Shown in pieces: positions 10,131-19,748 of a stretch of DNA of 64,000 nucleotides (its first letter is position 1; each line of letters opens with the position of its first letter). The DNA is taken from contig CM042565.1 in assembly GCA_023630585.1 (NCBI GenBank), positions 404,501-468,500 on the forward strand, written 5' to 3'. Source of the DNA: Cranoglanis bouderius. Its lineage: Eukaryota; Chordata; Actinopteri; Siluriformes; Cranoglanididae. The notes beneath the pieces are model-generated. The model was given only the letters and a program-made list of their open reading frames with translations, had not been told where the DNA came from and searched no databases. Position numbers and translations under genes: made by a program.

Positions 10131-10540
10131 GTATACTTACTACTACTACAATAATAATACTTACTTAATAAGATACTTACTATCTTACTACTACTACAAT
10201 AATAATAATAATAATAATTATAATAATATGTGCAACATTGACACTGTGACAAAGTATTTAATGTTTGGTTTAATGTAAAATCTGATGATTATTATATTTT
10301 TGTTATTTAATTTTGGTCACTAAAATCTTCTGTTTGTTCAAATTCAGTATTGATGCTGCAAGGGATGATGGCACCCTTGGACGACTGGTTAATGATGACC
10401 ACATTAACCCCAACTGCAAACTGAAGAAAGTCATTGTGCACGGAAAGCCCCATTTGTGCCTCTTTGCTTTGAGAGACATAGCACCAGGAGAGGAGATCAC
10501 ATACAATTATGGAGATGCTGACTGTCCCTGGAGGAATAAA
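9664..10540 (+). CDS. SET-domain methyltransferase, KMT5A-like, three visible exons (unit 1)
   Basis: Exons are 9664-9804, 9888-10050 and 10348-10540. Each has an AG acceptor and GT donor (GTGAGT, GTGAGT, GTAAGA), and the joined frame is open for 165 codons from an ATG at 9666. The product carries GRGVF (48-51 region), EYRGDLI (64-70), LGRLVN (111-116) and a C-terminal EEITYNYGD (149-157), in the order of the SET domain of KMT5A/SET8, the enzyme that monomethylates histone H4 lysine 20 in the nucleus. Both tyrosines of the last motif are kept. The usual NHS of the cofactor-binding motif reads NDD (116-118). Upstream exons and any exon after 10540 are not identified; a SINE lies at the next good acceptor (TTACAG near 10807). 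In exon 1 a second frame (from 9665) reads an acidic peptide ending EEPNE and a stop, so the upstream part may be frameshifted. Function is inferred; it could be a partial or dead copy. Confidence 0.72.
10056..10228. repeat. (CA)n-(TA)n-(TAA)n microsatellite inside SET intron 2
   Basis: The block starts five bases after the splice donor. CA/TA lengths are roughly 50/26 bp here, 59/40 in unit 2 (25987-26183), 36/31 in unit 3 (41904-42068) and 63/37 in unit 4 (56927-57125). Different lengths in all four copies indicate that they are distinct loci. Confidence 0.95.
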
Positions 10541-10818
10541 GTAAGAATGTTACTTCCTGTAGTAATGGTAGATAATTAGATGCCAAATAGTGAATGCATT
10601 TGTGTTTTTATAGCATCACTTCCATTACGTAGCAGTCGGTTTCATTACATTGGTTCCATTTAAGTGTGCGAGTTCAGACGAAGCCCATTCAGAAGCCTAT
10701 ATTTGAAATAGCCTCTTTACATCGATCTAAACAATACTCAGTACATTTTATTTTACATAAATACAAAATACTAATGTGTTATTCTGCTGATACATTTTTT
10801 GTTACAGACTCCCAACAT
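10541..10818. other. Intron-like spacer between SET exon and SINE
   Basis: AT-rich, with no gene. A polypyrimidine-poor TTTTTTGTTACAG acceptor-like word ends near 10807, just before the SINE. An additional SET exon joined here would run straight into the SINE. Confidence 0.35.
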
Positions 10819-10994
10819 GCCAGCGGTAGCTCAGTGGTTGAAACGTTGGTCTAATGAGCAGATGGTCATGAGTTCAAGTCCCAGCACTGAACTGCTGCCA
10901 ACGTGGACCCTTGAGCAAGAGCCTTATCCCTCAACTACTCAGTTACCTGAATGTAAGTCCCTCTGAATAAGGGTGAGGCCAAATGCCATAAATC
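10819..10994 (+). mobile_element. tRNA-derived SINE
   Basis: The head has the two internal RNA polymerase III promoter elements: box A TAGCTCAGTGG (10827-10837) and box B AGTTCAAGTCC (10871-10881). The body ends with CTGAATAAGGGTGAGGCC and AAATGCCATAAAT, a tail shared with the fragment at 4664-4722. A tRNA gene is excluded because the acceptor and anticodon arms do not pair and the tail is a retroelement end. Confidence 0.82.
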
Positions 10995-11686
10995 TAGTAC
11001 CACTTTACAAGCTTCTTTTGTAGGCTGAACTAAGCCAGACAAACAGTAATATTTAATACATTGTAGACATCTAGTGGATTTAAACAGCACTGCAGTCTCT
11101 GTCCTCTGTATTTGGTAGAATTCCACCAACTTGTTCTCTGACAGCTTGCCTAGTCCTCACCCTGCTGCTAAACAATTGCTAAACAATATTCCAACACACT
11201 TTCTAATTATATCTGGACTTTAATGATACTAAGAAAATAGTGTTGTCTTAAAATTTAAGTAAAATTTAACAACAACAACAGATTCTTAGCACATTAGCAA
11301 AGCTACAGTTTACTCAGGTGTAGTATTTTAAACCATTCAGTATGTAGTGAACTCAGTCAGTGAACACTACAGAAGGTCCTTCAGCTTTTTAATTACACAC
11401 AGTGTATTACTGAATTTTACAGCAGAACATAAATGTAGTGCACAGGTTCAATATCAGTAACACTAAGTTTAACCATTTATGTTCTTAAATACAAGCATTC
11501 ACTTCCTGTCATTACTGTGAATTATAAACATGGTCAAATAGCTAATTCGTTAAAAGCAATACACAAGGCACTGATTTATCATTTTTAAAGTGCACTTTCA
11601 CATCTGCGTTCCACCTTTATGATCTAAGACCCAAGCTGAAATATTTATTGTTTCTGTCTCTCGCTGCTTTTTGCCTTTCCCCTCAG
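10995..11686. other. Spacer, no gene
   Basis: I see no gene. It ends in a strong acceptor-like pyrimidine tract (TTTTTGCCTTTCCCCTCAG at 11668-11686). Variants here (C or G at 11191, for example) separate units 1 and 3 from units 2 and 4. Confidence 0.5.
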
Positions 11687-13648
11687 AGACGATGTGCTCC
11701 GGTGCCGCCCTGGTGAACCACTCGGACCGTGAGCCGTCGTACAGGCACACGTCCTGGTGTCCACACAGGTGTGCACCGAGAACAATGTGGCAGGCCGTGG
11801 CCCCCGAACCGTTTTCGGGAAAAACGGACGTCACCGCTGAAAACCCGAGACTCTGCCTTCAGGTATGACAACAAGGCAGCCCTAAGCACAGCAAGGACCA
11901 ATCTGTCCCGGGCCATCATAGAGGCAAAGCGCAACTACGCAGAAAGAATCCACAGTCACTTCATAAACAGCAAGGACACAAGGTGCATGTGGCAAGGCAT
12001 TCAGGCCATCACAGACTACAAAGCTACACCTGTGCTAAGTCTGTGATGATGACGCCTCGCTTCCAGATGCATTGCTACGCACGGTTCGAAGCACAGAATA
12101 ACATGCCAGCGAGGAAGACCACCCCGACTCCCACCGACCAAGTACTTTGTCTATCCGCAGTGGACGTCAGGAAAACTCTGTCCAGAGTCAACCCACGGAA
12201 AGCTGCAGGTCCTGACAACATACCTGGCCGGGTGCTCAGGGAATGTGCTGATCAGCTTGCAGATGTCCTCACAGACATCTTCAACATTTCCCCGAGCCGA
12301 GCGGCCGTCCCGGTGTGCTTCAAGACGACCACCATCATCCCTGTGCCGAAGAAATCATCTGTGTCCTGTCTGAATGACTAGCGTCCTGTTGCACTCACAC
12401 CTATCATCATGAAGTGCTTTGAGCGGCTAGTCATGAAACACATAAAGAGCAGTCTTCCCACCACACTCGACCCATTTCAGTATGCATACCGTCCCAACCG
12501 CTCAACAGAGGACGCCATATCTGCTACCATTCATCTGTCTCTGACCCATCTAGATAAAAAGGACAGACTTCAGTTCAGAATTCAGCACAATCATCCCGCA
12601 ACAACTGATGACAAAGCTGAGCCTGCTGGGTTTAAACACCTCCCTCTGCAACTGGATCCTGGACTTTCTGATCGGGAGACCCCAGTACGTCAGGATCAGC
12701 AACTCCACATCTAGCACCACCACACTGAACATCGGTGCCCCCCAGGGCTGTGTGCTCAGTCCACTGCTGTTCACCCTGCTGACTCACGACTGTGCTGCTA
12801 AGGTCAGCTCTAATTACATCATCAAGTTTGCTGATGACACTACAGTTGTGGGCCTCATCAGCAACAATGATGAGTCAGCATACAGGGAGGAGGTGAACCA
12901 GCTGGCAGAATGGTGTAGAGACAACAATCTATGTTGATGAGACTAAAGAGATGATTGTTGACTTCAGGAGAACCCATGTAGATCACTCACCACTGCACAT
13001 CAAAGGGACAACTGTGGAGAGTCAAAAGTTTCTTGGTGTGCACATGACTGAGGACCTCTCCTGGACTCTCAACACCACCTGCCTAGTCAAGAACGCCCAG
13101 CAGCACATCCACTTCCTGCAGAGGCTGAAGAGAGCCAAACTCCCCTCCTCACCTCCTTCTACAGAGGGACGATAGAGAGCGTCCTGACCAGGAGGTACAG
13201 GAGCATCACCGTCACCACCAGCAGACTCCGCAATAGTTTCTTCCCTGAGGCAGTCAGATTACACAACACCCTGCTGCCTCCCAATGCTCAGACACCTAAC
13301 CCAGTAAGACTCATACGTCTGCACACGCACTAACCCCGTAAGACTCTACTGCACACTGCACTTTACATAGCAGCATCAGTCACTTTACTATGGAACTCAC
13401 TATTTTTTGCTGCCAGTATTACTGCTACACTTATGCTGCTACATTACACAATAGTTTATAGTTTATGGTCTATATTTACAGTTTACAGTCAATATTCTGT
13501 GTATTTACTGTTTTGTATACTTATTGTTTTGCACTCGTCTCACACTGTTGTGTATCTGCACTTTATGTAGTCTTGCATACTGTTCTGTGTTGCACCACAC
13601 GCTATATAGAGGAATGACAATAAAAACCTACTTGACTTGACTTGACTA
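11687..13648 (+). mobile_element. 5'-truncated, deleted LINE (jockey superfamily, CR1/L2/Rex-like)
   Basis: Translated pieces in changing frames give TRDSAFRYDNKAAL, ADVRKTLSRVNPRKAAGPDN, CFKTTTIIPVPKK, IMKCFERLVMKHI, DPFQYAYRPNRSTEDA, GAPQGCVLSPLLFTLLTHD, FADDTTVVGLI and SQKFLGVHMTEDLSW: the reverse transcriptase blocks of a fish non-LTR element in correct order. The block with the first catalytic aspartate is deleted near 12566-12590. There is a stop after SCLND (12379), a frameshift near 12935 and a larger deletion near 13185. The end is AATGACAATAAAAACC with CTTGA repeats. The left limit is uncertain because the first 180 bp are weakly similar. It cannot move by itself. Confidence 0.88.
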
Positions 13649-14557
13649 GTAGCCTAGAGTTTTGTTTTATGGAAGCTGTGGTAACTTAGCTGTCAATGTA
13701 TGACATGATCAGAAAAAGTTGGATTTATCATAAAACTTGCCTCAGGTATTGTCACTGTTTCCAGGATTACCAGACTAATAAAATATAAAACTTTCTTTTT
13801 TTTTCACTTTTCAAAACAGCCATTAGGACACGAATATTTCCATGTATTTTCCTGTAAACCTGCCTGATTGGTCTCACCTCAGTTCACTGAAGATATAAAA
13901 TTGCATCACTGCCGTCTTCTTTTACTGACGTTCAGTTACGTGGTGACAAACCGCTCCAAGTGGAGAATTATTCGGGGCTAAAGAAAAAAATCTTTGGGGC
14001 TACAGCCCAGGCCAGGTTACGCCCCTGGTAGGTACTGTCACGGTATGCAATTTCGGATGCAGCCTAGGTGGACAAATGAGGATCTGCTGACTCACTGATG
14101 TGATATATGCATGTTGTTCATTCAGTTTGCCACAAAAAGAGAAAGAGGGCAGAGCGGTGCATTTGAAAAGTGTGTAGCACTAAGACAAGCCAAACATGTA
14201 TTGATGTTGTGTTGTTCATAGCATAATCCACTATATACAAATGTGTTTTTTAATTATTGTAGCGTTGAAAACTACTTCATACACGTGTGTATTTTTTTTT
14301 TTAAAAACTACATTTGTATCCTCATTCGTGACCAATCTCTCAAAACTAGCCTGCACTAACTGAAATGTCTTTCCTGAAAATTTTTTTACTGGACCTTCTC
14401 TTTGTGGTTTGGACATGCCAATTTTAATAAACCATAATACTAAAACTTGTCTCTTGAAAACTTGCCATTTTTAAATGAATGTATTGAGTGAATGAAACAA
14501 TGACACTCATAATATCTAAAAAGACACTCACTGGTGCGACCTAGTGGTGTAATGATG
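13649..14557. other. Spacer, no gene; possible repeat remnant near 13973-14030
   Basis: No gene seen. The words TTCGGGGCTAAAG and TTGGGGCTACAGCCCAGGCC look like pieces of an old dispersed repeat, but I cannot assign them. A poly-T/poly-A junction at about 14291-14307 differs in length in each unit. Confidence 0.4.
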
Positions 14558-15106
14558 TACAGCACTGTGCAAAATATTTTAGGCACCCTATTTTTTTTTT
14601 TTTGTACAAACTTTATTATAGATGTTTTATTTTATGACGTCTACATTATCAAGTCGGTACAAAAAAACATTTTAGATTCCCAAATATTAGTTTTCTAGCA
14701 CAGAATTAAATGTTACAGGAAAATGTTTGTATGTCATTAAAGAAAGCAGCACATTACATAAGAGACACTTTTCAGACAGTAAACACAATGAAGGCTGCTG
14801 GGTTTCGCTGCAGAAATAAGAAGCGAGTGCGAAAGTCAAAGTGTCCAGAAGAACTGTGTCTGGTTCTGCAAGATGCTCAATAAAACTTACCGGTTCATTT
14901 CCTTATAAAACTGCACTAATTGTACTTTATTTTTATTTTTACTTTTTTGTCACACCAAATATTGACTTTGTTTCATTTACTACAGTTTACTGCTCTTTAC
15001 GGTATTTATATATATTTTTTTTAATGTAGAAACATTTAATTTCATTATTTTGAAGGCTCCAAAGCATTTCTTATGCATGTGCCTAAAACTTTTGCACAGT
15101 ACTGTA
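14558..15106 (+). mobile_element. Internally deleted Tc1-type transposon with terminal inverted repeats
   Basis: The left end TACAGCACTGTGCAAAATAT (then TTTAGGCACC) and the right end GTGCCTAAAACTTTTGCACA (then GTACTGTA) are inverted repeats, bounded by TA at both ends as expected for Tc1/mariner target sites. Inside, only a trace of transposase end remains (CCAGAAGAACTGTG; CTGGTTCTGCAAGATGC), followed by the AT-rich 3' part with CACACCAAATATTGACTTTG. At 549 bp it lacks the transposase and is non-autonomous. Confidence 0.85.
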
Positions 15107-15332
15107 ACTTACAGAAAGCGTGAATCAGTGAACGAATCTGAACCTGAAGTCTTTTTGGTGAATAGAATCAAAAGATTTGAGTCACTGGGATGAATTGAAA
15201 TGACCACTGCTATCCTCGGGCAAAGGGGAAAAGTTCCTCTGGTTAATTTACTGAAATCAACATGCAGAAGGTGGTTAATATGTGTGTTCATATTATGATC
15301 ATATTATATGTTTATTTGAATACGTACATGTA
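15107..15332. other. Spacer, no gene
   Basis: I see nothing definable between the Tc1 element and the LTR-like element. Frames on either strand are short and overlap the neighbouring repeats. Confidence 0.5.
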
Positions 15333-15716
15333 TGTGATGACGCATACCTATCTTTGTGTGGGAGGCTGTTGTATTGATATTTACCTGATACTTACCCTTA
15401 TAATGGTTTATTCTGAGTGGGTGTGGTTTTGCCTTTATAAGCGGGGCACTCGTCTATATTTGGGGTTTGTTGGAAAGTTGGTTTGTTGCTTGGGGAGGAG
15501 TCAGATGTGCAAGAGAAGTGCCATTAAAAGTATTATTATTGTGAAGCTTTTTGAAGAAGGCAATCCAACCAGGAGCTGTATACATTTTGTAAACATACAT
15601 TTTTCTTTCCACCATTTGTAAATATTTTTTCTGTGCACTTTACACATAGACACTGTAAATAAACTTCCTGAGTCATCATTTTCTGCAGAGAGCCTCTACC
15701 ATCACGCTTCATCACA
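15333..15716 (+). mobile_element. Candidate solo LTR (384 bp)
   Basis: The segment begins TGTGATGA and ends TCATCACA, a perfect 8-bp inverted pair with the TG...CA ends of LTRs. It is flanked on both sides by GTA. A TTTATAA box lies at 15434-15440 and an AATAAA signal at 15658-15663, 53 bp before the right end. This fits promoter, transcribed part and polyadenylation site of a short LTR. No internal retroelement sequence adjoins it, so it would be a solo LTR. The 3-bp flanking duplication is shorter than the usual 4-6 bp and may be chance. Confidence 0.5.
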
Positions 15717-16587
15717 GTAACAGAGCTGCTGTTGATATGAGAAACATTGTTGTTGTAATGTTGTTCATATAAGAAACGTGTAATGCAGTTGAGTAACATA
15801 GCTGGTACGCATAATATAGCTGACGGAATATTTAAAAGCAGAATTTATAATATTTATAATATATATTTATGGAGCTAGTTCCAAAAACCACAACAATTAA
15901 ATATAGTATGCTTCATAAGCTTATTATTGTAAGCACACACAGATATGAAATGTGACCTTTAAAAACATACATTTGTTAACTTCACTCATTTAACAAACAA
16001 ATATGTAATCATGTATTTTATAAATGAAACATTATCTCTGCCATGGACAGTCCCAATTATTTCCGCCATGGACGGTCCCAAGCCCGGCCGAGAAAGGAGG
16101 AGGGGTGGTCTCCCGCCAAGGGGCCGTAAAACCTGGCGAGACATATCTTTTAAAAAAAAACTCGATCAACACTCTTCTTGGTAAACAGACGGATGTGGCA
16201 AAAGTAAAGAGAACAAAAACAGTTTACATGTATTATTACTCATAGTGTCCACAATCAACTAGGCGAGTGTGAGTATTATTGGGAGATGATGTGTGCATGT
16301 GAGGGAACTCTGAGTTGATAAGGGCACTAAGCATAGCTATACTATAGATAGGTGGCACATTTGGCTGTAGAAGGAGACACATTCAAACCCCTGGCTGGGC
16401 ATCAAAGATACTTAGTTTAAATCTTAAACATAACAATCAGCATGAGGACTTCATTGATAACAGCACACAACAGCAACCAACAAACATAGCTGAATAAAAT
16501 CTTCTGTGACTATTGAAAAGTACAAAAAAAACATGTACCCATACTTAGTCTGAAAATAGAAAAAGGTATTGATGCCTCTCTACTTAG
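15717..16587. other. Spacer with a GC-rich island at 16044-16143
   Basis: The stretch is mostly AT-rich. At 16044-16143 there is a GC-rich block with the word GCCATGGAC twice (16039 and 16067) and a plus-strand frame reading VPSPAEKGGGVVSRQGAVKP. I do not recognise it; it has the composition of an inserted repeat or retroelement leader. No gene is called. Confidence 0.35.
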
Positions 16588-16851
16588 TTAATTAAATGTA
16601 ACAAAACTGAATGATACAAGTTGTTCCTTTAGAAGAATATTTTCTAGTTAATTGCAAAAAAGAATTATGTAGAGACTTTATTATGTGTAAGAAATTAGCA
16701 ATGTACGTTTAAGTAAAATAATTCCCTGTAAAACACATTTAACCAGGAGCCTGAATAATAATCCTGTGATAATTATAATGCCCTTGATTTATGCTTTAGG
16801 TGTTTCATTGGATATAATTGTAGATAAGGTGGATAGTTTTTGTTAATTCAC
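16588..16851 (-). other. 3' flank (possible 3' UTR) of the 170-codon ORF
   Basis: This is the better-placed copy of the duplicated segment also found at 7294-7568; it runs directly from the ORF stop codon. Because the flank was copied together with the coding end, the older duplication included the gene and not just a repeat. A usable polyadenylation signal on the minus strand is not obvious. Confidence 0.5.
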
Positions 16852-17364
16852 TCAGACGTAGTGTGCCTCCTCTGCTTCTTTGAATCCACTTTTAACAGCT
16901 GCTTGAATGCTCTTTATCTCTTCTGGAGCAGCAGCAGGGAGAATTGCGAGCAGCTCTTTGTCAATCTTCTCCAGTCTTGCACGACACTTCCTTTCAAACT
17001 CATCCTTGTTCTTGAGGACAAGGCGTAAGATGGCTTTCTGAGCCTCGTCGCAGGAGTTCTGTAACTGCAGACGCTCGGAAAGAAACTCTGGCTTTTCCTT
17101 GTCCATGGCCATCAGTTTCCCCAGAGAGCTGACACGATCCATCAGGTGCTTGGTGGACACCTCGGTGTAGGTTGTAGAGATCATGTGGACGAGACTGGCG
17201 ATGTTAGTGGCATGAAAGGCTTGATTATAGAGCAGATCTTTGGAGAAGAGCTTTGCATTGTAGGAAAGTGATTGTGTCTTCTCAGATGTGGAGACAAAAT
17301 CTGTAAGGGTTCTGGTCAGGTTGGTTTTCACGATGTTGGACACCATCTGAAAGAAACGCACCAT
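16852..17364 (-). CDS. Unrecognised helical protein, 170 codons (unit 1)
   Basis: The ORF has 170 codons from ATG at 17364 to TGA. The frame is open for nine more codons upstream (AWYQQWEKM) until a TAA, and a CAG acceptor-like word precedes TGGGAGAAG, so this Met may be internal and the ORF may be the last exon or the 3' end of a longer gene. The product is mostly helix-forming: MVRFFQMVSNIVK near the start, a charged stretch at about 103-145 that could be a coiled coil, no signal peptide, no transmembrane segment, few cysteines. Base composition is clearly higher in GC than the surroundings. Upstream lies dispersed-repeat-like DNA (17390-17540), which may have cut off the 5' part. I do not recognise the family and assign no function. 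The reading frame is unbroken in every unit. Confidence 0.62.
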   Translation of the reverse strand: MVRFFQMVSNIVKTNLTRTLTDFVSTSEKTQSLSYNAKLFSKDLLYNQAFHATNIASLVHMISTTYTEVSTKHLMDRVSSLGKLMAMDKEKPEFLSERLQLQNSCDEAQKAILRLVLKNKDEFERKCRARLEKIDKELLAILPAAAPEEIKSIQAAVKSGFKEAEEAHYV

Positions 17365-17373
17365 CTTCTCCCA

Positions 17374-17968
17374 CTGCTGATACCAAGCTTAATTATCTTG
17401 CCATAGTGTTTTATGGTTATGATTCCTTTTCTGGTTTATCGGTTCATGTCTTTGCCCTGGTTACTCTGACAGACTTCTGCTCGTATCCTGACCTTGATCT
17501 TGCCTTACGTTTTGGATTTGTTTGCATGTTGTAGGAAAAAAACTCAACCTGCAACTGTCAGTGTCTCCACCTCCAGATACAAAACAGACAATAAGCAAAT
17601 GTATTCAGGAGCCTCTACAATTTCAAATCAAGTGGTTTAGATTATGACAGTTAAGCAGGAGCGAATGAAACACATCGAATAAACCCAAGCCAAGTCAGCT
17701 CTGTATTTGTAATTATTCAATTGTAATTAATCTATTTAATCTGTTTAAATACATCTTAAATTAATATATATTTTTTTAAATAATGCTTTACTTAAATTAA
17801 ATTTCTTAGCTATTTAAGTTAACTTAAATTACTTAATTTTGTGTTATTTGTGTACTTTGAATGTAGTTTGTAGACACAGTTATTAGTACACATGAAGTAC
17901 ATTATACACTTTATGAATATATTTCTGTGTGTACTGATGCACATATCACATATATAGTACTTTGCATA
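17374..17968. other. Repeat-like and AT-rich spacer, no gene
   Basis: Positions 17390-17540 (TTTATGGTTATGATTCCTTT, CTGGTTTATCGGTTCATG, TTTGCCCTGGTT) have the wording of a fish dispersed repeat. The rest, to 17968, is AT-rich. No gene is called. Confidence 0.45.
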
Positions 17969-18180
17969 TACACTGTATGGCCAAAAGTATGTGTATCCCT
18001 GACCATCACACCCATATGTGGTTCTTTCCCAAACTGTTACCACAAAGGTTGGATGCACACAATTATGTTCAATGTCTATGTATGCAGAAGCTTTACAGTT
18101 TCCCTTTTTAACCTTTTTTTGGCCACACTGCAAAATCTGGTGGAAAGCCGAGAAGAGTGGAGATGTGCAACAAGGTCTGT
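17969..18180 (+). mobile_element. Tc1/mariner relic (second type)
   Basis: The left end TACACTGTATGGCCAAAAGT, followed by CCATCACACCCATATGTGG, is a well-known fish Tc1 terminal sequence. After a deletion the sequence CACACTGCAAAATCTGGTGG and AAAGCCGAGAAGAGTGGAG encodes the usual end of the transposase (ATLQNLVES). The right terminal repeat is missing or unrecognisable. It is a different Tc1 type from the element at 14558-15106. Confidence 0.85.
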
Positions 18181-18547
18181 TTGTGGATGTATTGGGATTA
18201 GTTAAGAGTGACCAATCACAGCAGTGGGAACATGCATCTTATTTTCGCCCCTAAAGGTTCTGAAATTCAGCTTGACTTGCCGAGTAGTCCCGTGAGCAAA
18301 CGATACCAAAATGCTAGTGTGTCATTGCTGACCATGTGCCGAACAGACCTACACTTGCTCAGGAATAGCTTTGTGTGCGCTCAATTCACAATTACCTTTT
18401 AAACATCCTAAAGTAATATTTCCTCATATTGAGAGTTTATATAATTCATTAAACATATGTTTGAAATGGTATGAGCAGTGTTTTATTCTATTTTTATGCA
18501 CAGCGTTCACTGAATTGTATGTGATAGTGCTCTTAGTAGTAGATAGT
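18181..18547. other. Spacer, no gene
   Basis: Short frames on both strands overlap the Tc1 relic and the CA tract. I find no gene. Confidence 0.45.
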
Positions 18548-18561
18548 ACACACACACATAC

Positions 18562-18628
<67 letters not shown>
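18548..18628. repeat. (CA)n microsatellite near the unit end
   Basis: The CA run begins with CACACACACATACACACGCA in units 1 and 2. In unit 3 the equivalent tract is the left half of the fusion with unit 4. Confidence 0.95.
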
Positions 18629-18629
<1 letters not shown>

Positions 18630-18805
18630 CTGAATTCGGTGAAAAACAGAAAGTAATTCAGCCTGTAATGTTCTCAGAGGAGGACAGAGGAAAACACACA
18701 CTGCTGATATGTGTAACAGGGCAATAACGTTATTTCACTAGATTTTGTTTATTTTATTTTTTAAAATTTTCTTCATCAATTAATATTTTTCTCATGGGAA
18801 TTATG
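18629..18805. other. Unit end sequence
   Basis: The last 177 bp of the unit contain CTCAGAGGAGGACAGAGGA (18673-18691), the inverted partner of 4264-4282. The segment recurs at 34561-34737 and is absent between units 3 and 4. Confidence 0.6.
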
Positions 18806-19406
18806 TAAATATTATTGTTCTTGTTCATAAATACGTTTAACCATAAAAAGGGTCTGTGAAATATAATGGTTTTGTCCTCCCTCCCCCCACCTATTGAAAG
18901 AAAGTGGTTTAGTCCAGGCATCCATAGCGTTATGCTCTTTTGCGGTCTTTTGCTCTTCTCTCTCCCGAAAGGAAGAGGTGTGTCCCTCATGCTCAGGTTT
19001 AGAAGCAAATTACTGTTTCATAACAAGTCACTACACACATATATTGAATTATTTAGTTTATTTAAATAAACTATTTATTTAAAATATTTATTTATTTAAA
19101 TAAATATAACTATTTATTATTTATCTTTCTTTGTGTTGGTCTACGTTGTACACGGAGTATATACACTGCCGTTAGCAAGGGAGATTAAAATTAATTTATC
19201 AAACTATCAGATAAAAACAAGTATTTTATGTTGTTACCCCTCATGACTGGAGTCAGTGGCTCAGTTTAAAAAAATTTTGATCTTTTTTTTTGTATGTTGT
19301 CGTATTTTGATCATGTTGTTATTGCTGTAATAAAAAACAGATAAGTATACAAACCATAGCTCTTTAACCATTTGTTTGTTTTTTAAACATTAGATTCAGG
19401 TCACAC

Positions 19407-19709
19407 ACGCGCACACACACGCCCATCTCATTAGCACCTATCACTTCGTGAAACATTAAACGCACGCGCACACACACGCCCATCTCATTAGCACCTATCA
19501 CTTCGTGAAACATTAAACGCACGCACATACGCACGCAGAGGGTCTGAAGGAGGGGTAGGGGTGTGAAAAAGTGTGAAATCCTAGGATCCACCCATTAGGA
19601 TACACACCCATAGTCATTCATGGTTTAGACGTCGCGGAGCACATCGTCTGAGTATCGTGCTGCACCTCCAGCGTTCTAACCACGGCTGTTAATTTAATTA
19701 ATAGCTTTG

Positions 19710-19748
<39 letters not shown>

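Larger units (their letters stand above)
2855..18805. repeat. Tandem unit 1 (about 15.95 kb)
   Basis: This is the first complete copy of the large unit; the same order of elements recurs at 18806 and 34738. Unit 1 has several private variants: an extra AAATATTT-type block near 3130-3146, R instead of Q in the LINE peptide near 12423 (GAGCGGCTAG), and CACATAAAG rather than CAAATAAAG near 4110. Its left end abuts unique DNA, so it is the outermost copy on this side. Confidence 0.95.

Noticed and set aside
10819..10890. tRNA gene
   Set aside because: Boxes A and B are present, but the arms do not fold into a tRNA and a retroelement tail follows; it is a SINE.
11983..12381. Functional reverse transcriptase gene
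   Set aside because: The pieces lie in different frames, with deletions in the first catalytic block and stops between them in all units.
15262..15621. 119-codon plus-strand ORF
   Set aside because: It crosses the border of the candidate solo LTR, has no motif and low-complexity start; chance frame.
16852..17364. Assigning the 170-codon ORF to a named family
   Set aside because: I see helices and a possible coiled coil but no motif that I can tie firmly to a known protein family.
18754..19069. Overlapping small ORFs at each unit start (also 2854-3131 and 34686-35014)
   Set aside because: Frames on both strands of the same AT-rich segment with no domain, codon bias or splice context.
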